The notes beneath the pieces are model-generated. The model did not search any database. It saw only the letters and a program-made list of their open reading frames with translations, and was not told the origin of the DNA. Shown here piece by piece: positions 45,148-53,969 of a stretch of 64,000 nucleotides of DNA. Numbering within the stretch: the stretch's first letter is position 1; every line of letters starts with the position of its first letter. A program made the translations under genes and the position numbers. The DNA is taken from NCBI RefSeq assembly GCF_014652315.1, contig NZ_BMYO01000004.1, positions 301,763 through 365,762 on the forward strand. The letters are read 5' to 3'. This stretch comes from Jeongeupia chitinilytica. GTDB lineage: Bacteria; Pseudomonadota; Gammaproteobacteria; Burkholderiales; Chitinibacteraceae.

Positions 45148-45395
45148 ACGACGACAGGCAGCGCTGGGAACGGATCCGCGCAGGCGGATTCTGGCGTTGC
45201 CTGCTGCTGCGCGGTGCCCTCGGCTGGGGGCTGCCGTTCTGTGCGCTCTGGAGTGCGATTGCCGGCCTGCTCGGTGTGGCGCCGATGCGCGCCGCACTGA
45301 TCGAATCGCTGCCGCTGGGCCTGGCCGCCGGCCTCGTCTGGGGTTTTGCCTGCTGGGGCTTCTCGCTCCTGCAACTGATGAAATCGAAGGAATGA
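45144..45395 (+). CDS. Small two-helix membrane protein inside the purEK operon
   Basis: 83 residues. Starts at ATG 45144, overlapping the purE stop by four bases (ATGA), and ends three bases before purK. Two hydrophobic helices (WGLPFCALWSAIAGLLGVAP; LPLGLAAGLVWGFACWGFSLLQL) separated by a short loop; basic N-terminus. Translational coupling on both sides suggests it is a real gene. Function not known. Confidence 0.75.
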   Translation: MNDDRQRWERIRAGGFWRCLLLRGALGWGLPFCALWSAIAGLLGVAPMRAALIESLPLGLAAGLVWGFACWGFSLLQLMKSKE

Positions 45396-45397
45396 CC

Positions 45398-46540
45398 ATG
45401 GCTGTGAAGCCGATTCTGCCGCCGGCCATGCTCGGCATCCTCGGGGGTGGCCAGCTGGGCCGCATGTTCGCCGTTGCCGCCAAGACCATGGGCTACCGCG
45501 TCACCGTGCTCGACCCGGACGCCAAAGCGCCGGCCGCCGACTTCGCCGACGTGCACATCGCCAGACCGTACAACGATCCGGACGCGCTGGCCGAACTGGT
45601 ACGTACCTGCAAGGCGATCACCACCGAGTTCGAGAACGTCAACGCCGAATCGATGCGCTGGCTGGCCGGCCAGGGCGTTCCGGTCTCGCCGAGCGGCGAC
45701 TGCGTCGCCATCGCGCAGGACCGCGTCGCCGAGAAGACCTTCATCCGCAACGCCGGACTGGCCACCGCCCCGTTCCTGCCGGTGCAGACTGCCGCCGACC
45801 TCGAGGGCGACCTGAGCGCCTACCTGCCGGGCATCCTCAAGACCGCCCGCCTCGGCTACGACGGCAAGGGCCAGGTCCGGGTGAAGACGGTCGAAGAAGC
45901 GCGCGCCGCACTGTCCGACCTGAAGCACCAGCCCTGTGTGCTGGAAAAGATGATGCCGCTGGTCGCCGAAGTCTCGGTCATCGTCACCCGCACCCGCGCC
46001 GGCGAAGTCACCAGCTTTCCGCCGGCCGAGAACGAACACGCGAACGGCATCCTCGACGTCTCGATCGTGCCGGCCCGCATCGGTGCCGGCACTACCGAAC
46101 GGGCCCGGCAGATGGCGATGCAGCTGGCCGAAGCGCTCGACTACATCGGCGTGCTGGCGGTCGAGTTCTTCATCCTCGACGGCGACGAGCTCGTCATCAA
46201 CGAGATGGCGCCGCGCCCGCACAACAGCGGCCACTACACGCTCGACGCCACGCTGACCAGCCAGTTCGAACAGCAGGTCCGCGCGATGTGCGGGCTGTAT
46301 CCGGGCAAGACCGACCTGCTGCGGCCGGTGGTGATGGTCAACCTGCTCGGCGACAGCTGGGGCGCGAACGGTGCCGAGCCGAACTGGGACGTGCTGCTGA
46401 CCGCGCCGAACAGCAAACTGCACCTGTACGGCAAGACCGAAGCCCGCTCGGGCCGCAAGATGGGCCACTTCAACGTGCTGGCCGACAGCGCCGACGCCGC
46501 GCTCGAACAGGCCCGGGCGATCAAGGACATGCTGGGCTGA
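45398..46540 (+). CDS. purK: N5-carboxyaminoimidazole ribonucleotide synthase
   Basis: ATP-grasp enzyme carboxylating aminoimidazole ribonucleotide with bicarbonate and ATP. 380 residues: MLGILGGGQLGRMFAVAAK N-terminus, ATP-grasp lid YDGKGQ, catalytic NEMAPRPHNSGH and a C-terminal NLLGD segment. GAAGGA lies six bases before ATG 45398. Last pur gene of this operon; purC is at 48.9 kb. Confidence 0.96.
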   Translation: MAVKPILPPAMLGILGGGQLGRMFAVAAKTMGYRVTVLDPDAKAPAADFADVHIARPYNDPDALAELVRTCKAITTEFENVNAESMRWLAGQGVPVSPSGDCVAIAQDRVAEKTFIRNAGLATAPFLPVQTAADLEGDLSAYLPGILKTARLGYDGKGQVRVKTVEEARAALSDLKHQPCVLEKMMPLVAEVSVIVTRTRAGEVTSFPPAENEHANGILDVSIVPARIGAGTTERARQMAMQLAEALDYIGVLAVEFFILDGDELVINEMAPRPHNSGHYTLDATLTSQFEQQVRAMCGLYPGKTDLLRPVVMVNLLGDSWGANGAEPNWDVLLTAPNSKLHLYGKTEARSGRKMGHFNVLADSADAALEQARAIKDMLG

Positions 46541-46542
46541 AC

Positions 46543-47229
46543 ATGGAGACGGCGGCAGCGTTCACCGATGCCGTCGTCACCGGCCTTGCGCCGCTCGCCG
46601 ATCCGGCTACTGCCGCACCGATGGCCGCGTACATGCGCGGCCGTTTTGCTTTCCTCGGCATCAAGACGCCGGCCCGCCGCAGCGTATCGACCCCGCTGAT
46701 CCGCGCCGCACGCAAGTCCATGACCCCGGCCGAGCGCCTGCTGGCCGCACAACAGCTGTGGGCCCTGCCCGAGCGCGAATACCAGCTCGTCGCCGTCGAC
46801 CTGCTCGCCGACCGGCCGGCAACGTTCGGCATCGCCGCGCTGCCGGTGCTCGACGCGCTGATCGGCAGCAAGTCGTGGTGGGACAGCGTCGACGGTCTGG
46901 CAGCCGGCGTCGTCGGCCCCTTTCTGCGGGCCGAACCGGCGTTGTACCCGGTAATGGACGACTGGGCCGGCGGCGACCGGCTCTGGCATGCGCGTACCGC
47001 GCTGCTGTTCCAGCTCGGCTACAAGACCGACACCGACACCGCGCGGCTGTTCGGTTACTGCCGCGCGCTGGCCGGTCATCCGGACTTCTTCATCCGCAAG
47101 GCCATCGGCTGGGCGCTGCGCCAGTACGCCCGCACCGATGCCGACGCCGTCCGCGGCTTCGTCGCCGCCGAACGCGAGCGGCTTTCTCCGCTCTCGGTGC
47201 GCGAAGCGCTGAAACACCTGCGGGGCTGA
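46543..47229 (+). CDS. DNA alkylation repair protein, AlkD-like (HEAT-repeat glycosylase)
   Basis: 228 residues, all-helical ALR repeats. Conserved points: YMRGRFAFLGIKTPARR near the start, SKSWWDSVDGLA in the centre (Trp and Asp of the active site), and FIRKAIGWALRQYARTD near the end. Such proteins excise 3- and 7-alkylpurines. The start codon lies two bases after the purK stop, so it is probably the tail gene of the purEK operon. Confidence 0.9.
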   Translation: METAAAFTDAVVTGLAPLADPATAAPMAAYMRGRFAFLGIKTPARRSVSTPLIRAARKSMTPAERLLAAQQLWALPEREYQLVAVDLLADRPATFGIAALPVLDALIGSKSWWDSVDGLAAGVVGPFLRAEPALYPVMDDWAGGDRLWHARTALLFQLGYKTDTDTARLFGYCRALAGHPDFFIRKAIGWALRQYARTDADAVRGFVAAERERLSPLSVREALKHLRG

Positions 47230-47310
47230 GGCCGGCGCAAGTCAGGCGGTGGCACATCAATCCCGGTATCCTCGAACGATCCTCGATACGATCCGCCCGC
47301 CGAGTCCGCC

Positions 47311-47895
47311 ATGTACATTCCCGCACACTTCCGCTGCGACGACACCGCCACCATCCACGCGTTCGTCCGGAATCACGGCTTCGCCACGCTGATCAGCAAC
47401 GTCGATGGCGCCCCGTTCGCCAGCCACATCCCGCTGGTCCTCGTGCCGGGGCAGGACGGCGACCGGCTGATCGGTCATGTCGCCCGCGCCAACCCGCACT
47501 GGCAGGCATGGCAGGACGGCGTTCCCGCACTGGCCATCTTCCATGGCCCGCACGATTACGTCTCGCCGAGCTGGTACGACCAGCGCCCCGCCGTGCCGAC
47601 CTGGAACTATGCCGCCGTGCACGCCAGCGGCACCGTGCGCGTCGGCGCCTCGCTGGCGCTGGCCGAGCTGATCCGCCAGTACGAGCCGACGCTGATCGGT
47701 GACCGCAACACCTTCGACCCGGCGTTCAACACCACGCTGAAAGCCCACATCGTCGGCATCGAATTCACCGTCGAGCACTGGGAGGCCAAGTTCAAGCTGT
47801 CGCAGAACCGCAGCGAAGCCGACCGGCGCCATATTGCCGACCGACTCGGCGACAGCGAACTTGCGACGATGGTGCGGCAGACGATCGGGACCTAG
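47311..47895 (+). CDS. FMN-binding PaiB-like protein (transcriptional regulator family)
   Basis: 194 residues of the PaiB (FMN-binding split-barrel) family: MYIPAHFRCDD at the start, HIPLVLVPGQDGDRLIGHVARANPHW and PTWNYAAVHASGTVRV. PaiB in Bacillus was described as a repressor of degradative enzymes, but most homologues are untested flavin-fold proteins and the regulatory label should be treated with care. Monocistronic; a hairpin follows. Confidence 0.85.
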   Translation: MYIPAHFRCDDTATIHAFVRNHGFATLISNVDGAPFASHIPLVLVPGQDGDRLIGHVARANPHWQAWQDGVPALAIFHGPHDYVSPSWYDQRPAVPTWNYAAVHASGTVRVGASLALAELIRQYEPTLIGDRNTFDPAFNTTLKAHIVGIEFTVEHWEAKFKLSQNRSEADRRHIADRLGDSELATMVRQTIGT

Positions 47896-47896
47896 C

Positions 47897-47918
47897 CGTG
47901 TCGCTTCATAGCGACACG
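47897..47918 (+). terminator. Hairpin after the PaiB-like gene
   Basis: CGTGTCGC/GCGACACG stem with a six-base loop (TTCATA), starting two bases past the stop codon. There is no T-run, so termination may be partial. Confidence 0.45.
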
Positions 47919-47942
47919 CTCGGGATCGCGGCAAGGAAAAAT

Positions 47943-47980
47943 TAACCATTCCGTCAGAATAAATCTTACAGAATGGTCAA
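47943..47980 (+). promoter_or_regulatory. Inverted repeat in the aqpZ upstream region
   Basis: TTAACCATTC and GAATGGTCAA pair over nine of ten positions across a 19-base spacer, in the AT-rich patch about 70-110 bases before aqpZ. Possible binding site for an unidentified regulator. Confidence 0.4.
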
Positions 47981-48050
47981 CTTTATTGGCCTATCTTGTT
48001 TCCCCATCGCGGCAGGCCTGCCGCAGCGTTCCAAATCCACAGGGGAAAAC

Positions 48051-48752
48051 ATGTATCCGCTCAAGAACCGCATGGCTGCGGAATTCATCGGCACGTTCTG
48101 GCTCGTCCTCGGCGGCTGCGGCAGTGCCGTGCTCGCCGCGGCGTTTCCGGAACTCGGCATCGGCTTTGCCGGCGTCGCGCTCGCCTTCGGTCTGACGGTA
48201 CTGACGATGGCCTATGCGATCGGCCACGTCTCGGGCTGCCATCTGAATCCGGCCGTTTCGCTCGGCCTTGTCGTCGCCGGCCGTTTCCCGGCGAAGGACC
48301 TCGTGCCCTACGTGATCGTCCAGGTGCTCGGAGGCCTCGCTGCCGCAGCGGTACTGTATGCGATCGCCAGCGGCAGGGCCGGCTTCGATCTGGCCGGCGG
48401 TTTCGCGTCGAACGGCTATGGTGCTCATTCGCCGGGCGGTTACGGCATGACGGCGGCACTGGTGTGCGAGATCGTCATGACCGCGATGTTCCTGTTCGTC
48501 ATCCTCGGTGCCACCGACAAGCGCGCACCGGCCGGCTTCGCGCCGATCGCCATCGGTCTGGCGCTGACGCTGATCCACCTGATCAGCATTCCGGTCACCA
48601 ACACCTCGGTCAACCCGGCGCGCAGTACCGGCGTCGCGCTCTTCGTCGGCGACTGGGCCGTCAGCCAGCTCTGGCTGTTCTGGATCGCCCCGCTGATCGG
48701 TGCGGCGATTGCCGGCGTGGTCTACCCGCTGGTGGCCGGCAAGGACGAGTAA
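48051..48752 (+). CDS. aqpZ: Aquaporin Z
   Basis: Water channel of 233 residues and six helices. Both NPA boxes are intact (HLNPAVS and SVNPARS), with the AqpZ-type flanking GCHLNPAVSLG and arginine of the selectivity filter in NPARSTG. ATG 48051 follows AGGGGAAAAC; an ATG at 47973 is ignored. A hairpin terminator follows the gene. Confidence 0.95.
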   Translation: MYPLKNRMAAEFIGTFWLVLGGCGSAVLAAAFPELGIGFAGVALAFGLTVLTMAYAIGHVSGCHLNPAVSLGLVVAGRFPAKDLVPYVIVQVLGGLAAAAVLYAIASGRAGFDLAGGFASNGYGAHSPGGYGMTAALVCEIVMTAMFLFVILGATDKRAPAGFAPIAIGLALTLIHLISIPVTNTSVNPARSTGVALFVGDWAVSQLWLFWIAPLIGAAIAGVVYPLVAGKDE

Positions 48753-48793
48753 GGCGATGGCGAAGGGGCTTTGGGCCCTGTTCCGACCCTCGC

Positions 48794-48830
48794 AAACCGC
48801 CCCGACCGTCTCCGGTCCGGGGCGGTTTTT
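48794..48830 (+). terminator. Terminator after aqpZ
   Basis: AACCGCCCCG pairs with CGGGGCGGTT around an inner ACCG/CGGT stem, followed by a T-run. Confidence 0.85.
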
Positions 48831-48926
48831 CGTCCGGTACCGGTCGGCCCGGTGGTAGGCGAGCCCGCCCCGATTCGGGCAAAATAGCGTTTTGCCGCCG
48901 AATCCGGCCCGCGCCAAGGAAACGAG

Positions 48927-49805
48927 ATGTCCAGCATCACCTCCACCGACCTCAAGAGCCTGAAGAAGATCTACTCGGGCAAGGTTCGCGACCTCTACGA
49001 AATCGACGCCCAGCGCATGCTGATGATCGCCACCGATCGCCTGTCGGCGTTCGACGTGATCCTCGAGGAGCCGATTCCGGAGAAAGGCAAGATCCTCACC
49101 GCGATTTCGAACTTCTGGTTCGACAAGTTCAGGGATCTGGTGCCGAGCCATTTCACCGGAGAAAAGGCCGAGGACGTCGTCAGTGCCGAGGATCTGCCGC
49201 AAGTCGAAGGCCGCGCGGTCGTGGTCAAGCGGCTGAAGCCGGTACCGGTCGAAGCCGTGGTGCGCGGCTATCTGGCCGGCGGCGGCTGGAAGGACTACAA
49301 GGCGACCGGCGCGGTCAGCGGCATCGCGCTGCCGGCAGGCCTGATCGAGGCGCAACAGCTGCCCGAGCCGATCTTCACCCCGAGCACCAAGGCCGCCGTC
49401 GGCGACCACGACGAGCCGATCTCGTTCGAGCAGACCGCCGACCTGATCGGCCCGGAACTCGCCGCCAAGGTGCGCGATACCGCGATCCGGCTGTACAAGG
49501 CCGCAGCCGAATTCGCCGCGACCCGCGGCATCATCATCGCCGACACCAAGTTCGAGTTCGGCCTCGATGACGACGGCACGCTGTGCCTGATGGACGAGGC
49601 ACTGACGCCGGATTCGAGCCGCTTCTGGCCGGCCGACCAGTACCAGCCGGGCAGAAACCCGCCGTCGTACGACAAGCAGTTCGTCCGTGACTGGCTGGAA
49701 AGCACCGGCTGGAACAAGCAGCCGCCGGCCCCGGCCGTGCCGCGCGACGTCGCCGAGAAGACTGCGGCCAAGTACCGCGAGGCACTCGACAAACTGACCG
49801 CCTGA
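48927..49805 (+). CDS. purC: Phosphoribosylaminoimidazole-succinocarboxamide synthase
   Basis: Adds aspartate to CAIR to give SAICAR, the step after purE. 292 residues, the long form seen in betaproteobacteria and yeast. IYSGKVRDLYEID (ATP loop), ATDRLSAFDV, EAVVRGYLAGGGWKDY, KFEFG and DEALTPDSSRFWP are visible. Separate transcription unit from purEK, ended by a bidirectional terminator. Confidence 0.96.
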   Translation: MSSITSTDLKSLKKIYSGKVRDLYEIDAQRMLMIATDRLSAFDVILEEPIPEKGKILTAISNFWFDKFRDLVPSHFTGEKAEDVVSAEDLPQVEGRAVVVKRLKPVPVEAVVRGYLAGGGWKDYKATGAVSGIALPAGLIEAQQLPEPIFTPSTKAAVGDHDEPISFEQTADLIGPELAAKVRDTAIRLYKAAAEFAATRGIIIADTKFEFGLDDDGTLCLMDEALTPDSSRFWPADQYQPGRNPPSYDKQFVRDWLESTGWNKQPPAPAVPRDVAEKTAAKYREALDKLTA

Positions 49806-49822
49806 TCGGTCGGACGAGCAGC

Positions 49823-49851
49823 AAAAAGCCCCGTCAACGACGGGGCTTTTT
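49823..49851. terminator. Bidirectional terminator between purC and wrbA
   Basis: AAAAA, stem GCCCCGTC/GACGGGGC with loop AAC, then TTTTT. Serves purC on the plus and wrbA on the minus strand. Confidence 0.9.
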
Positions 49852-49874
49852 CACGCTTGGACGACAGCCAAGGC

Positions 49875-50477
49875 TCAGGCACTAAGCTTCTTCGCAAGCT
49901 CTGCGACATGCCGGCCCTGATAACGGGCGATGTCGAGCTCGTTCGCCGACGGCGGACGGCTGCCGTCGCCACCGGTCAGCGTGCTGGCGCCGTAGGGACT
50001 GCCGCCGGTGATCTCGTCCATCCTGGTCAGCCCGGCACAGGCATACGGCACGCCGACGATCACCATGCCGTGATGCAGCAGCGTGGTGTGGAACGAGGTG
50101 ATCGTCGTTTCCTGTCCGCCGTGCTGGGTGGCGGTACTGGTGAACACGCTGCCGATCTTGCCGATCAGCGCGCCGCTCGCCCACAGCCCACCCGTCTGGT
50201 CGAGGAAGTTGCGCATCTGCGCCGCCATATTGCCGAAGCGCGTCGGCGTACCGAAGATGACCGCATCGTAATCGGCCAGCTCGGCCGGCGTGGCGACCGG
50301 TGCGGCCTGATCGAGCTTGGCACCGGCCTTGCGCGCCACCTCCTCAGGCACGAGGTCGGCGACCCGCTTGAGCGTCACCTCGACACCGGCGACACCGCGC
50401 GCGCCCTCCGCCACCGCTTGGGCCATCGTTTCGACATGGCCGTACATCGAGTAATACACCACCAGAATCTTGGTCAT
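49875..50477 (-). CDS. wrbA: NAD(P)H:quinone oxidoreductase WrbA
   Basis: Flavodoxin-like FMN enzyme reducing quinones by two electrons. 200 residues. KILVVYYSMYGHVETMA phosphate loop, FGTPTRFGNMAAQMR, GGGQE-type loop (HGGQETTI) and GGSPYGASTLTGGDG are WrbA signatures. ATG 50477 has GGAG six bases upstream; ATG 50489 is an alternative. Confidence 0.95.
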   Translation of the reverse strand: MTKILVVYYSMYGHVETMAQAVAEGARGVAGVEVTLKRVADLVPEEVARKAGAKLDQAAPVATPAELADYDAVIFGTPTRFGNMAAQMRNFLDQTGGLWASGALIGKIGSVFTSTATQHGGQETTITSFHTTLLHHGMVIVGVPYACAGLTRMDEITGGSPYGASTLTGGDGSRPPSANELDIARYQGRHVAELAKKLSA

Positions 50478-50640
50478 CGCAGGCTCCATTCGGACAGGGT
50501 TCGAACCAGCTTAGAACCCCCTGCGCCGTTTTGCGGACACGAAACCGCGGCCTTGCCGCATCTTGCCGGCGGTCATGGGAATTTCCACAGTCCGGCGTCA
50601 TCGCCAGCGGTTATCCTCTTGGCTTCGACCGGAGAACTCC

Positions 50641-51261
50641 ATGTACCGTGGTGAACGTTTCAACAGCTACAGCCATCTGATCGGTACGCTGCTCGCCGTG
50701 ACCGGGCTCGTCGTCCTGATCGTCGTCGCCAGCCTGTACGGCAACGCGTGGCAAATCGTCAGCGTCAGCATCTATGGCGCCACGCTGGTACTACTCTACG
50801 GCGCATCGACGCTGTACCACTCGATCCGCCACACCGGCGCCAAGAAGGTGCTGCAGAAGTTCGACCATTGCGCGATCTACCTGCTGATTGCCGGCAGCTA
50901 TACGCCGTTCTCGCTGGTGACGCTGCGCGGCCCCTGGGGCTGGACGCTGTTCGGCATCAGCTGGGGGCTGGCGCTGATCGGCATCATCCAGGAACTGCTG
51001 ATCGGCAAGCGCACCCGGGTGTTCTCGCTGATCATCTACGTGCTGATGGGCTGGCTGATCCTGATCGCGATCAAGCCGCTGCATCTGGCGCTGCCGGCCG
51101 GCGGAATGGCGTGGCTGGTCGCCGGCGGCGTGATCTACAGCATCGGCATCATCTTCTTCATCTTCGACGAGAAAATCCGCCACGGTCACGGCATCTGGCA
51201 CCTGTTCGTGCTCGCCGGCAGCGTCTGCCACTTCTTCAGCATCCTGCTCTACGTCGCCTGA
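50641..51261 (+). CDS. trhA: Haemolysin III / TrhA (PAQR) family membrane protein
   Basis: 206 residues, seven predicted helices. N-terminal RGERFNSYSHLIGTLLA, SYTPF and HGIWHLFVLAGSVCHFFSIL carry the conserved histidines and aspartate of the PAQR metal site. E. coli TrhA (YqfA) affects membrane energetics and fatty-acid composition; haemolysin is a historical label. CGGAGAA lies just before the ATG. Confidence 0.9.
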   Translation: MYRGERFNSYSHLIGTLLAVTGLVVLIVVASLYGNAWQIVSVSIYGATLVLLYGASTLYHSIRHTGAKKVLQKFDHCAIYLLIAGSYTPFSLVTLRGPWGWTLFGISWGLALIGIIQELLIGKRTRVFSLIIYVLMGWLILIAIKPLHLALPAGGMAWLVAGGVIYSIGIIFFIFDEKIRHGHGIWHLFVLAGSVCHFFSILLYVA

Positions 51262-51262
51262 G

Positions 51263-52501
51263 CTACAGGAAGAAGCGCAGGGTCGCGGTGCCGTAGACGA
51301 ACACCACGGCGACAATCGCATACAGCGCACCGGTCAGCGCCTGTACGCCGGGCCGGTCATCGTCGCGGTACAGCAGCAGCAACGCAAACGGAATCATCAT
51401 GTAGCGCTGTTCGATCAGCCATGACGGCAGCAGCGCCAGCAGACTGAATCCGCCGATCACGTACAGCTCGGGCCGGCGCTGCGCCATCGCCAGCCAGTCG
51501 AGCGCCGCCAGCGCGATCGGGACGAAGAACAGCAGCTTGACCGGCAGCGACGACGACAGCAGCGTCAGCAGGCCGTTGCGCAGAAAGTATTCGGGCTGAA
51601 TCGCGTTGTACGGGTGGCTGTTCTGGAAACCGAACAGGTAAACCACCAGCAGTCCGGCCAGCAGCAGCGGCACGAAGCCGTGATGGCGTGCATAGGCCAG
51701 CGTCGCCGGCAGGTTGGCCACCACGCTGGGCAGCAGGAAGATCGCATACAGCAGCAACATGAAGAACACGTTGCCGACGAACAGTCCGGACAGCTGGTGC
51801 GCACCGCGATCGCCGACCGCGACCCCACCGTTCCAGAGCACGAAAACGATGAAACCGGCCAGCGCCAGCGCGTACAGTCCTGCACCCGTTGCATGCGCCT
51901 TCAGCGTGTCGCGACACCAGCGGAAGCCGCTGTCTCGGCAGTAGGCCAGTACCGGCACCGCCAGCAGCCAGATGACGTTCTGCTGGCGCACACAGATGCT
52001 CAGGCCGAGCACCAGTGCAGCCGGAATCGCCTGCTTGCGCAACGCCAGCCACAGGCCGCCGAGCACCAGCAGCAGCGACAGCACATCGGTGTAGGCCAGA
52101 TAAAAGTAAGGCAGGAAGATCGGAAAAAACGCGAACTGCACCAGCCGCTGCGGCGAGACCGCCCCGAGCCGATCGCGCAGCAGCAGGGCGTAGACGAGTA
52201 CCAGCGCGGTGCCGAACAGGGTACTGATGCCGCGTACCGTCGCCAGCGAATACGCACCGAACGGCCAGCTCAGCGCCGCGACCAGCAGATGATAGCCGGG
52301 GATGGTCGTCAGCCTGGGGTCGATACTGAAGTCGCCGAGAAGGAAACGGCGGATCTGTGCCTCGTGGACCACTTCGTCGCCGACGATGACCGCGTTGCGG
52401 CAGTAGAAATAGGCCAGCGCAATGATCAGGCACAGCATCAGCGCGTGGCGGCGGCGTTCCGAGCGCAGCAGGGACAGCAAGGGCTGCTCGTTGGTTTGCA
52501 T
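51263..52501 (-). CDS. Integral membrane glycosyltransferase, ALG10 (DIE2)-like
   Basis: 412 residues with about eleven helices. The N-terminal luminal-type loop has GDEVVHEAQ (residues 41-49) and DPRLTTIPG (61-69), and RQQNVIW at 172-178 follows; these correspond to the eukaryotic ALG10 motifs DExxHxxQ, DPxxTTxPG and RQTNIIW. FYLAYTDV (133-140) also matches. ALG10 adds alpha-1,2-glucose to dolichol-linked glycans; the bacterial donor and acceptor are unknown. ATG 52501 is taken; ATG 52540 is possible. Convergent with trhA, one base apart. Confidence 0.7.
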   Translation of the reverse strand: MQTNEQPLLSLLRSERRRHALMLCLIIALAYFYCRNAVIVGDEVVHEAQIRRFLLGDFSIDPRLTTIPGYHLLVAALSWPFGAYSLATVRGISTLFGTALVLVYALLLRDRLGAVSPQRLVQFAFFPIFLPYFYLAYTDVLSLLLVLGGLWLALRKQAIPAALVLGLSICVRQQNVIWLLAVPVLAYCRDSGFRWCRDTLKAHATGAGLYALALAGFIVFVLWNGGVAVGDRGAHQLSGLFVGNVFFMLLLYAIFLLPSVVANLPATLAYARHHGFVPLLLAGLLVVYLFGFQNSHPYNAIQPEYFLRNGLLTLLSSSLPVKLLFFVPIALAALDWLAMAQRRPELYVIGGFSLLALLPSWLIEQRYMMIPFALLLLYRDDDRPGVQALTGALYAIVAVVFVYGTATLRFFL

Positions 52502-52670
52502 CTGAGGCGTCTCCGTAGTGCTGCCGTCATGACGCGGCATCGACGCCAATCTAAACGGGACGGGGCCACGAATCGGCCGTCCATGCGGTGACGACGATGG
52601 CCGGCAGATAGAGACCGTCAAGCGTCAGTTTCTTGTATTAATTTGTTGGCTTGTTGCAACGCCGCAAACG

Positions 52671-52696
52671 GCAACGCCCGCAAAAGCGGGCGTTGC
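52671..52696 (-). terminator. Hairpin downstream of the degenerate GGDEF gene
   Basis: GCAACGCCCGC/GCGGGCGTTGC, an 11-pair stem with an AAAA loop. No T-run follows on the minus strand, so terminator activity is probable rather than certain. Confidence 0.5.
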
Positions 52697-52717
52697 CTGG
52701 GGGAAAGTGTCGCCGGT

Positions 52718-53842
52718 TCAGGTCCGCGCCACCATGAACCCGGATGCCGGGCCATCGGTCGCCGGCCGCAGTCGCGACTGCGCCTGACCGTAGAGCACCG
52801 GGAAATCCGCGCCGTCATTCGGATACATGGCCATGCTGACACCGGCCGAGACACGGATCGCGATGTCGTCGTAGTCGGATACGATGGTCGTCAGCGCTTC
52901 GCGCAGCTCCATCAGCAAGGTTTGCAACTCGGCGTCGTTGCGGTGCGGCGCAAGGATGCAGAAACTGTCACCGCCGATCCGGCCAAGGCTGTCCTCGGGA
53001 CGCAGATGGCTGCGCAGCGCGGCGGCGCAGGTCCGCAGCACGTGGTCACCGCCCGCATGGCCGTAGCGGCTGTTGATCGCATGCATCCGGTCGATGTCGA
53101 CCAGCAGCAGTCCGAGCGGACGATCGTGCTTGCGTGCACGACGCAGTTCGCGAAGGCAGACTTCCTCGAAGCCGCGGCGGTTCAGTGCCCAGGTCAGCAC
53201 GTCGTAGCGGGCCAGCCGCGCCAGCCGGCCACGCAGCTTCTGCGCCACCAGCTGCGGCCACAACAGCGCCTGCAGCAGGCCGAACAGCACGCACTCGAGC
53301 ACCAGCGCCTCGCCGCTGGCCCACCAGCCGGGCTCACCAAAGGCCCAGAGGAACAGCACGCCGAGCCAGTACAGCGCGTGCAGCACACTTGCAGTCGCCA
53401 GCACCAGCCGCGGCCCGCCGGCGCGCTCTTCGGCAAAGGGCAGTCGCAGCAATTGCAGCCGCAGCACCCCCAGCGGCACGATGGCAACCGCGGCCGCCAG
53501 CATCACCGGCACCTCCTGGCCGAACACGCGCTGCCAGGCGGCGCCGAGCAGGAAAGCGATCAGCGCGCAACCGATCGCCGGTGCCCAGTGCGGCGTCTTC
53601 AGCAAATGGCGGCGCAGCGCCACATTGGCCAGCGCTTCGGCAAACGCCCATGCGGCCACCGCCAGCGGCGCCATGCCGAGCGCGGCAAGCAGCGCGGTCA
53701 GGCCGGTCAGTGCGCCGGTCAGCGCCAGCGGGCCAAGTCCGGATTCATGCTGGCTGTTACCGAGCAGGACCAGCTGGCCGGCAACAAGCACGCCCAGGAT
53801 CAGACTGGCAAACACCAGAAGGTTGGAGATGGAGATCAGCAT
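52718..53842 (-). CDS. Membrane protein with degenerate GGDEF domain
   Basis: 374 residues, six or so N-terminal helices, then a GGDEF-fold domain. The catalytic motif reads GGDSF (residues 290-294), replacing the essential Glu by Ser, and DIDHFK-type sequence is DIDRMH (249-254). The inhibitory-site RPED (281-284) five residues upstream is intact. It is probably an inactive cyclase that binds cyclic di-GMP at the I-site. Expected partners are not visible nearby. Confidence 0.82.
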   Translation of the reverse strand: MLISISNLLVFASLILGVLVAGQLVLLGNSQHESGLGPLALTGALTGLTALLAALGMAPLAVAAWAFAEALANVALRRHLLKTPHWAPAIGCALIAFLLGAAWQRVFGQEVPVMLAAAVAIVPLGVLRLQLLRLPFAEERAGGPRLVLATASVLHALYWLGVLFLWAFGEPGWWASGEALVLECVLFGLLQALLWPQLVAQKLRGRLARLARYDVLTWALNRRGFEEVCLRELRRARKHDRPLGLLLVDIDRMHAINSRYGHAGGDHVLRTCAAALRSHLRPEDSLGRIGGDSFCILAPHRNDAELQTLLMELREALTTIVSDYDDIAIRVSAGVSMAMYPNDGADFPVLYGQAQSRLRPATDGPASGFMVART

Positions 53843-53969
53843 GAATTCAAAATTCCTACAGGTACTGCAAGCTTAACAAAGCGGCATCCATCGCGGTACC
53901 CGGTACGACGAAGCGACCACCGGCTCCGACAGGTGGCATAATCGGCCGATTTTCACCTTGGGAAACACC

